Shown here: one piece after another, positions 59,138-64,000 of the stretch
How positions within the stretch are numbered: position 1 is the first letter of the stretch
Layout of the letters: each line of letters opens with the position of its first letter
Made by a program: the position numbers and the translations under genes
Assembly: GCA_016715825.1 (NCBI GenBank)
Contig: JADJXO010000001.1
Coordinates: 495,001 to 559,000, forward strand
Length of the DNA: 64,000 nucleotides
Reading direction: 5' to 3'
Source of the DNA: Nitrospira sp.
GTDB taxonomy: Bacteria > Nitrospirota > Nitrospiria > Nitrospirales > Nitrospiraceae
Notes under the pieces: model-generated
Told to the model about the DNA's origin: nothing
The model's database searches: none
The model's input: only the letters and a program-made list of their open reading frames with translations

Positions 59138-59965
59138 ATGGCGCACGAAGTTCAAATCGGTTCTTTCCGAGTCGGCCAAGGGCAACCTCCGTTTCTCATT
59201 GCCGGACCGTGCGTGATTGAGAGCGAACAGATCGTCATGGAGACGGCCGGCCGGATCTCCGAGATTGCCAAGGCCTTGGGAATGCCGTACATTTTTAAAT
59301 CGTCCTTCGATAAGGCCAATCGAACCTCCATCACATCATTTCGCGGCCCTGGTCTTGAGAAGGGGCTTGCGGTCCTCACGAAAGTCAAAGACCAGTTGCG
59401 CGTGCCCATCCTGACGGATGTGCATACGGAAGAACAGGCGACGGAAGCCGGGAAGATAGTGGACGTGTTGCAAATTCCGGCATTCCTCTGCCGGCAGACG
59501 GATCTGCTGATCGCGGCCGCCAAGACGGGCGCCGTCGTGAACGTCAAGAAAGGCCAATTTCTCTCGCCTCGTGAAATGGGCAATGCCGTGAAGAAGATCG
59601 AGGAGTGCGGAAGTCGTCGAATTGTCCTCACTGAACGCGGCTCGTCATTCGGCTACAACAACCTCGTCGTCGACATGCGGTCCTTCCCTATCATGCGGGG
59701 GTTCGGCTATCCTGTGGTCTTTGATGCGACCCATAGCGTGCAGTTGCCGGGTGGGGGAGGCACCACCTCAAGCGGCCAACGTGAATTTGTGGAGCCGTTG
59801 GCCTGTGCTGCGGCCGGAGCCGGTGTCGACGGATTTTTCATGGAAGTCCATCCGAGTCCTGACGAAGCCTTGTCAGATGGACCCAATATGGTTCCGTTGC
59901 ATCAATTAAAACCGTTATTAGAGCGGGTTCTGCGAGTATGGAACGCGACAAACCAGCGAAGCTGA
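59138..59965 (+). CDS. kdsA: 3-deoxy-8-phosphooctulonate synthase
   Basis: 275 residues from ATG at 59138, chosen because it gives the normal KdsA length; the open frame upstream lies in the repeat element. KdsA condenses PEP with arabinose 5-phosphate. Motifs are FLIAGPCVIES, FKSSFDKANRTS, DVHTEEQA, PAFLCRQTDLL and TERGSSFGYNNLVVDMRS. An Asn in the VNVKKGQFLSP strand and a Cys after IAGP help decide metal dependence: the IAGPCVIES Cys suggests the metal-dependent class. kdsD follows with a 28-nt overlap. Confidence 0.97.
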   Translation: MAHEVQIGSFRVGQGQPPFLIAGPCVIESEQIVMETAGRISEIAKALGMPYIFKSSFDKANRTSITSFRGPGLEKGLAVLTKVKDQLRVPILTDVHTEEQATEAGKIVDVLQIPAFLCRQTDLLIAAAKTGAVVNVKKGQFLSPREMGNAVKKIEECGSRRIVLTERGSSFGYNNLVVDMRSFPIMRGFGYPVVFDATHSVQLPGGGGTTSSGQREFVEPLACAAAGAGVDGFFMEVHPSPDEALSDGPNMVPLHQLKPLLERVLRVWNATNQRS

Positions 59966-60963
59966 CACAGACTGTTCGACCCTCGAAGGCAGAGAAAGGC
60001 CAAGGCAGTCTTGCCGAGGGACGGCGCGTGCTCGAAATCGAAGCGCGTGCGGTCGAAGCCTTAATCGAGCGACTGGACGATCGGTTCGTCAAGGCGGTGG
60101 ATGTGCTGGTTCGCTGTAAAGGGAAGGTAGTCGTGTCAGGAATGGGCAAGTCCGGTCTTATCGGGCAAAAGATCGCCGCGACGCTGGCGAGCACCGGGAC
60201 CTCCTCATTCTTTCTGCATCCGGCCGAGGGTGTGCACGGAGATCTCGGCATGTTGGCGCGTCGAGATGTGTTGGTGACGATCTCCAACAGCGGGGAGACC
60301 CAAGAGTTGCTGCAGTTGCTTCCGTTCGTGAAGCGATTGGGCATTCCCGTGATTTCGTTTACGGGACGGACGACCTCTACCCTAGCCAAAAACTCCGATG
60401 TCGTCCTCGATGTCTCGATTGCGGAAGAAGCCTGTCCGATGGGATTGGCTCCGACCGCCAGTACGACCGCCACCCTGGCGTTAGGCGATGCCCTCGCTGT
60501 CGCGTTATTACAGAAGCGGGAATTCAAAGAAGAAGATTTTGCCAGATTCCATCCCGGCGGTACGTTAGGGCGCCGGTTGCTTGTCAAAGTGAAAGACGTC
60601 ATGCATGCCGAACCAGACATCCCCAAGGTCCAGGCCTCAGTCGGCGGGATGGCGGCCATGCTGGAAATGACGGCCAAAAAGCTCGGCATGACGACCGTCG
60701 TGGATCAGGATGAGTTGTTGGTCGGGGTCATTACCGATGGAGACTTGCGGCGGTTTCTCCAACGTGGGACGGATTTGGTCAACACGACGGCCGGAGAGTT
60801 GGCCACGACTACCCCCAAGACCGTCGGGCCTGATGAACTGGCCGCAAAAGCAGTCGAAATGATGGAACGGTTTTCAATTACGACGTTGGTGGTGACGGAG
60901 AATGGGCGGACCATCCGTGGCGTGATTCATCTGCATGACCTCTTGAAAAATGGGATTGTTTAG
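59938..60963 (+). CDS. kdsD: Arabinose-5-phosphate isomerase
   Basis: 341 residues; SIS domain (VVVSGMGKSGLIGQKIAATLASTGTSS, ISNSGETQELLQLLPF) followed by two CBS domains (from about residue 220, VMHAEPDIP and TTPKTVGPDELAAKAVEMM). It converts ribulose 5-phosphate to arabinose 5-phosphate for KdsA. The N-terminal 20 residues are a basic extension. The start lies 28 nt inside kdsA. kdsC, the KDO-8-phosphate phosphatase that often follows kdsD, is not in this window. Confidence 0.96.
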   Translation: MERDKPAKLTQTVRPSKAEKGQGSLAEGRRVLEIEARAVEALIERLDDRFVKAVDVLVRCKGKVVVSGMGKSGLIGQKIAATLASTGTSSFFLHPAEGVHGDLGMLARRDVLVTISNSGETQELLQLLPFVKRLGIPVISFTGRTTSTLAKNSDVVLDVSIAEEACPMGLAPTASTTATLALGDALAVALLQKREFKEEDFARFHPGGTLGRRLLVKVKDVMHAEPDIPKVQASVGGMAAMLEMTAKKLGMTTVVDQDELLVGVITDGDLRRFLQRGTDLVNTTAGELATTTPKTVGPDELAAKAVEMMERFSITTLVVTENGRTIRGVIHLHDLLKNGIV

Positions 60964-60978
60964 GGGAAGAATCGAACG

Positions 60979-61575
60979 ATGAACCGTGTATTGGAAGCAT
61001 GGCGAGACATCGGGGCGGACTCGATCAATGTCCCCAATGTGTTGACGCTTGCCCGGATTCTTTTGATTCCGGTCTTCATCATTCTCTTCGTCAACCCCAC
61101 ACCAGACCAATCGCTGGCGGCCGCGGCCATCTTTGCCGTGGCGGCGGTCACGGATATGTTGGACGGCTATATTGCCCGGCGAACAGGCCAGGTGACGAAA
61201 CTTGGTAAGTTGCTCGATCCTCTCGCGGATAAACTCCTGGTCCTGTCCGCATTGATCCTCCTCATGAACGTGGAGCGAGTCAGCGCGCTGGTGGTGTTGC
61301 TGATCGTCGGGCGAGAACTGGCGGTCACGGGCATGCGCGCCATTGCGGCAGGGGAGGGTATGATTATTCCTGCGGAGACGACCGGCAAGTACAAGATGGC
61401 GTTGCAAGTGGTCGCGATCATCCTGCTCATCCTGGAAGGGACTGGGTTGGCCGCTCTCGGCAACATGCATTTGGCGGGGAGCTTCACCCTATACCTCTCG
61501 CTGGTGTTTGGCTATGTTTCCGGTGGGCAATATGTGTGGAGCTTTTGGAAGCAGGTCGTCGCGAAGGGGCTGTAG
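60979..61575 (+). CDS. pgsA: CDP-diacylglycerol-glycerol-3-phosphate 3-phosphatidyltransferase
   Basis: 198 residues, integral membrane. PgsA makes phosphatidylglycerol phosphate. The CDP-alcohol phosphotransferase motif D-G-x2-A-R-x8-G-x3-D-x3-D is complete in DMLDGYIARRTGQVTKLG and KLLDPLADKLL (about residues 55-85). N-terminal NVPNVLTLARILLIPVFIILF and several later helices fit the family. It follows kdsD by 15 nt. Its TAG stop lies in the left copy of the GTAGCC repeat that flanks the inserted element. Confidence 0.96.
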   Translation: MNRVLEAWRDIGADSINVPNVLTLARILLIPVFIILFVNPTPDQSLAAAAIFAVAAVTDMLDGYIARRTGQVTKLGKLLDPLADKLLVLSALILLMNVERVSALVVLLIVGRELAVTGMRAIAAGEGMIIPAETTGKYKMALQVVAIILLILEGTGLAALGNMHLAGSFTLYLSLVFGYVSGGQYVWSFWKQVVAKGL

Positions 61576-61749
61576 CCAGGATGTTGAAACGAGACCTCAG
61601 CTTCGTTCTCGCATCGTTCAGACCCTCAACATACCCCGGCGGCAGAGAGCTGCTGTGGCTGCTCGGGGTGGGGTGGGTGAGAAAGCCTATGCCTCGGCCC
61701 TTCACTCGCTGCGGCCTCGCCGGATGTCTCGTGTGAACATCCTGTAGCC
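61572..61749. mobile_element. MITE-like element, copy 2, with 6-bp flanking direct repeats
   Basis: The element spans 61578-61743 (166 nt). Its ends AGGATGTTGAAACGAGAC (61578-61595) and GTCTCGTGTGAACATCCT (61726-61743) are inverted repeats matching at 16 of 18 positions. It is flanked by GTAGCC at 61572-61577 and GTAGCC at 61744-61749, which looks like a target-site duplication. There is no transposase, so it is non-autonomous. The internal CTTCGTTCTCGC and CTCGCTGCGGCC segments recur in copy 1. Insertion occurred right at the pgsA stop codon without changing the protein end. Confidence 0.8.
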
Positions 61750-61793
61750 CATTGGATTGGATTGCTTCATCAACTCGAGAAGCCGGATCTGAC

Positions 61794-62651
61794 ATGGGTG
61801 TGCAATGGCAGGCTCTCCTGCGAGCACCATTCTTCGTTATCGGTGCCAGTTTCTTCTTCCTCGTCACAGCCTGTACGGAAAACACAACGCCGCCGCCACT
61901 CGAAGCGTTTGCTTACCCAACTGAGGGGAGACAGTGTCTGGCAGGATCTCGGACTGGAGCAGCCGGTGCGACCGATGGAACAGTTTCAACCGGCGGTATG
62001 AAGTATATGGTTCGCACACCGTCCAACTATGACGCGACCTTTGCCCATCCCTTGCTGATGGTCTACCCTCCGGCTGGACACAGTCGGTGGGAGTCCGAGC
62101 GCTTCGTCGGACTCACAACTGCAGCAACTGGTATGGGGTTTCTCGTGGTCTACCCTGACCACAAGCAGCTGAACATTCCCGCTATTGAACAGCTTGGAAC
62201 CATTCCTTCGGAGGTAGCGAAGGAGTGGTGCATCGATGAACAACGTGTGTTTGTCACTGGTCACTCGGATGGCGGCACGGCCTCAATGGCGATGGCCGTG
62301 CTTGAGAAGACGAAGAAGATTCCGACAGCCATCGCCCCGAGTGCAGCCGGATGGACCGGCAAGGATCTCGAGGAATTTCAATGCCGAGATCCCCTGCCGG
62401 TCATGATCATGCACAGTAAGAACGACAAACTCTTTCCTGGTTGGGGTGCCGAAACAGCAGCCTGGTGGGCGGGCTGTAATCAGTGTGATGTGACGAAGAC
62501 GACACCACTGGAGGGCGACTGTCGCGCGTATCAAGGCTGTGCTTCAGGCGGGGCGACGCTCTATTGTGAAGGAACCGGCAGCCATCATGACTGGCCAAAT
62601 CTGAATCGTATGATGCTCGACTTCTTTGTGCATCCGGAAAAGTTCCAATGA
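61794..62651 (+). CDS. Lipoprotein esterase of the PHB-depolymerase/feruloyl esterase type
   Basis: 285 residues from ATG at 61794; a TTG at 61752 is an alternative. Signal peptide with lipobox (FVIGASFFFLVTAC). The alpha/beta-hydrolase domain has MVYPPAGHSRWESERF, the nucleophile elbow VTGHSDGGTASMA, the acid region MIMHSKNDKLFPGWG and the catalytic His in GTGSHHDWPNL. This order matches the LpqC/PHB depolymerase esterase group. Several Cys (CIDEQR, CRDP, GCNQC, CASG) may form disulfides after export. Substrate unknown. It lies directly behind the repeat element. Confidence 0.85.
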   Translation: MGVQWQALLRAPFFVIGASFFFLVTACTENTTPPPLEAFAYPTEGRQCLAGSRTGAAGATDGTVSTGGMKYMVRTPSNYDATFAHPLLMVYPPAGHSRWESERFVGLTTAATGMGFLVVYPDHKQLNIPAIEQLGTIPSEVAKEWCIDEQRVFVTGHSDGGTASMAMAVLEKTKKIPTAIAPSAAGWTGKDLEEFQCRDPLPVMIMHSKNDKLFPGWGAETAAWWAGCNQCDVTKTTPLEGDCRAYQGCASGGATLYCEGTGSHHDWPNLNRMMLDFFVHPEKFQ

Positions 62652-62716
62652 CGTTCAGGCTCAAGCTTGTGGTAGGTAATGCGGCAATACACGGCAGTGA
62701 GACCTGCAAATAAACT

Positions 62717-63325
62717 ATGGAGCATCTCGGACTGATCATTGGCCTTGTGGTGGGTGGATATCTGTTAGGCGCGGTCCCCTTCGGGGTGGTCATCTCAAGG
62801 GCGATGGGCCTGCCGGATCCCCGCACGGTCGGGAGCAAGAACGTCGGGTTTACGAACGTGCTGCGTGTCTCGGGCAAGACGCCCGGCATTCTCACCTTGA
62901 TCGGGGATATGGGCAAGGGATGGGTGATGGGCTTCGCGGCGACGCAGCTGCTGCAAGACGAATGGGCGATTCTGGCCGTTACGCTCGCTCCATTTCTGGG
63001 CCACCTCTTTTCGCCGTTTCTTGGATTCAAAGGAGGCAAGGGGGTCGCAACCGCGCTCGGTTCTGTCCTTGGAGTGGCACCGCTGATAGGCCTATTGCTC
63101 CTGCTGGCCTGGATCGGAGCGGTGGCACTCTGGCGCTACTCGTCGGGGGGAGCACTGACCGCGTTCGGATTGTTTCCCGTTATCGCTGCGCTGCTTCACC
63201 CAAGCGCGGCTTTCGTCTCGTTTGCTGTAATGGTGACAGGTCTTATTGTGATCAAGCATAAGGGAAATATTGAGAGGCTGTGGGAAGGGACGGAGAGTAA
63301 GATGGGACAAGGTCGGCCCGGTTGA
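62717..63325 (+). CDS. plsY: Acyl-phosphate glycerol-3-phosphate acyltransferase
   Basis: 202 residues, polytopic membrane protein. PlsY acylates glycerol 3-phosphate with acyl phosphate, the first step of phospholipid synthesis. Family motifs are YLLGAVPFGVVISRAMGLPDPRTVGSKNVGFTNVLR, the GHLFSPFLGFKGGKGVATALG block and a terminal IVIKHKGNIERLWEGTE. All three PlsY motifs are intact. It is in the same direction as pgsA, with the esterase gene between. Confidence 0.96.
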   Translation: MEHLGLIIGLVVGGYLLGAVPFGVVISRAMGLPDPRTVGSKNVGFTNVLRVSGKTPGILTLIGDMGKGWVMGFAATQLLQDEWAILAVTLAPFLGHLFSPFLGFKGGKGVATALGSVLGVAPLIGLLLLLAWIGAVALWRYSSGGALTAFGLFPVIAALLHPSAAFVSFAVMVTGLIVIKHKGNIERLWEGTESKMGQGRPG

Positions 63326-63393
63326 TCCAAGTGCTCGCGGAACCCCCACGTCTGCCCATCGTATTCCACTGGAGGAGAACGACGTGGTCGTTC

Positions 63394-63423
63394 CATGCGC
63401 GCAATTTTGGATTCAACCAGACC
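63394..63423 (+). repeat. 30-nt direct repeat, copy 1
   Basis: Matches the copy at 63604-63633 at 26 of 30 positions; the shared core is TTGG-x-TTCAACCAGACC preceded by CGCGCA. The copies are 210 nt apart in the same orientation. Confidence 0.7.
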
Positions 63424-63603
63424 GCCCTTGGGAGAGGGTTAGAGAGAAATTCGAGGATAAGCTTATGTGGTAACTGGCAGCCAGGCCGTCCTTCTTGCTC
63501 GCCGAACGCGTGCCCTCAGAAGGGCCTCGTTCGATGCGCGCAGTGAACGACAACCTGACTGCTCCCCGTTCTTTGTTGTGAGGGGGCGGACACCAAGAAA
63601 ATG

Positions 63604-63633
63604 CACGCGCGCAGGTTTGGCTTCAACCAGACC
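63604..63633 (+). repeat. 30-nt direct repeat, copy 2
   Basis: Second copy of the repeat at 63394, differing at four positions. The homology stops directly after TTCAACCAGACC in both copies. Confidence 0.7.
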
Positions 63634-63730
63634 AAAGTCCACATCGCTATCCTAAGGCCTTTCTAAAATCACAGTCCATGAATGGAATATTCCTGTATGA
63701 CCATAGCGTCCTTCTGAGTGAGATCAGCGG

Positions 63731-63745
63731 TTGCACGAAGTGCAA
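63731..63745. promoter_or_regulatory. Palindromic candidate operator before the antitoxin gene
   Basis: TTGCAC-GAA-GTGCAA is a perfect 6-bp inverted repeat with a 3-nt spacer, 58 nt before the antitoxin ATG. Its left half, TTGCAC, could be a -35 box with TGATAT (63755-63760, 18-nt spacer) as -10, so a bound HTH protein would block the promoter. This is the usual arrangement for autoregulated antitoxins. Confidence 0.5.
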
Positions 63746-63803
63746 GGAATCCACTGATATTAGGATAGCCTGGCAACTTGCTCGGAACCTATAGGAGTAG
63801 TGT

Positions 63804-64000
63804 ATGGGACGAACGACGACAACTCGCTTTGATGTCGCCGAACATCTTCGAACACCGGAAGAAATGGCCGCCTACCTAGAGGCGTGTTTCGAGGAGGCTC
63901 AGGGCGACGCGGCGTTTATCGCCAAGGCATTAGGCGATATCGCACGGGCCAAAGGGATGGCTCAGGTTGCACGAGATGCCGGTCTTTCTCGTGAAAGTTT
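63804..64000 (+). CDS. HigA-family addiction module antidote protein (3' end outside window)
   Basis: Open to the window edge, 65 complete codons visible. ATG at 63804 has AGGAG six bases upstream. The product starts MGRTTTTRFDVAEHL, then RTPEEMAAYLEACFEE, FIAKALGDIARAKGM and the start of a helix-turn-helix (AQVARDAGLSRES). This is the pattern of the putative addiction module antidote family (COG3636 type), whose partner is a RelE-like killer protein. In that family the killer gene normally lies directly upstream, but none is found there; it may lie downstream, outside the window, or be absent. Confidence 0.88.
   Translation, partial: MGRTTTTRFDVAEHLRTPEEMAAYLEACFEEAQGDAAFIAKALGDIARAKGMAQVARDAGLSRES

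Larger units (their letters stand above)
63326..63803. other. Repeat-containing intergenic region
   Basis: About 480 nt without a believable gene. It contains a pair of 30-nt direct repeats (63394 and 63604), a third GCGCGCA core at 63536-63542, and a GC-rich stretch at about 63480-63545 that looks like part of a dispersed repeat. The right end holds the candidate operator at 63731. Short frames present here have no ribosome binding sites or family resemblance. No toxin gene is recognised. Confidence 0.55.

Noticed and set aside
61536..61747. Short frames inside the element at 61578
   Set aside because: They are by-products of the inverted-repeat sequence, present on both strands, with no ribosome binding site.

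Overview
The window is a gene-dense stretch of a chromosome from a diderm, cytochrome c-containing bacterium. The gene content and the style of the proteins fit the phylum Nitrospirota, most likely a Nitrospira-like organism; this is inference from recognised families (NtrY/NtrX, a squalene synthase-like enzyme, KDO and heptose synthesis for LPS, many Sel1 lipoproteins, a hemE-hemH-hemY order) and there is no 16S rRNA here to prove it. Genes lie on both strands, many with 4-base or longer overlaps. Two tRNA genes were found: Ala(CGC) and Pro(CGG). No IS transposase, prophage, CRISPR array or rRNA operon is visible.

Layout. 1-2.9 kb: heme synthesis (hemE end, hemH, hemY). 2.9-7.3 kb: an NAD(P)H-flavin reductase, a Sel1 protein, mazG and small unknown genes. 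7.4-11.9 kb: the ntrY-ntrX two-component pair and a single-domain response regulator with a Cys4 tail. 12-14.8 kb: purM-purN, a DUF72 gene and tRNA-Ala. 14.8-15.7 kb holds no gene. 15.7-17.6 kb: a membrane acyltransferase with an SGNH domain. 17.8-22.1 kb: a signalling block read leftward (response regulator, response regulator-GGDEF, hybrid kinase, HPt). 22-29.5 kb: yqeY, small unknown proteins, htpX, squalene synthase-like gene, a four-gene iron-sulfur/zinc cluster, alanine dehydrogenase and tRNA-Pro. 29.8-38.7 kb: acylphosphatase, an RpoS-type sigma factor, apt, a DksA-like protein, queC, a cytochrome c lipoprotein, two Sel1 lipoproteins, a YqgE-like protein with a signal peptide, and an esterase.

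38.87-50.1 kb is the best understood unit: a pyrimidine operon pyrR-pyrB-pyrC-(membrane protein)-carA-sppA-(M48 protease)-carB-greA-(SAM hydrolase family). It starts from a TTGACA-17-TAAGAT promoter, followed by a leader that carries a PyrR-binding hairpin with a CAGUGA hexaloop, a possible antiterminator pairing, and an intrinsic terminator. This is the most informative regulatory structure in the window: UMP-sensing transcription attenuation, apparently controlling two proteases, GreA and a SAM-hydrolase family enzyme along with UMP synthesis.

50.1-52.7 kb: lhgO-like and bioA, leftward. 52.9-63.3 kb: a rightward envelope and housekeeping run behind a perfect consensus promoter: lepA-lepB-hldA-kdsB-pyrG-kdsA-kdsD-pgsA, then a lipoprotein esterase and plsY. 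Two related inverted-repeat elements of MITE type interrupt this run; the second is flanked by a 6-base direct repeat at the pgsA stop codon. The last 0.7 kb is non-coding, repeat-containing DNA followed by the start of a HigA-family antitoxin gene preceded by a palindromic candidate operator.
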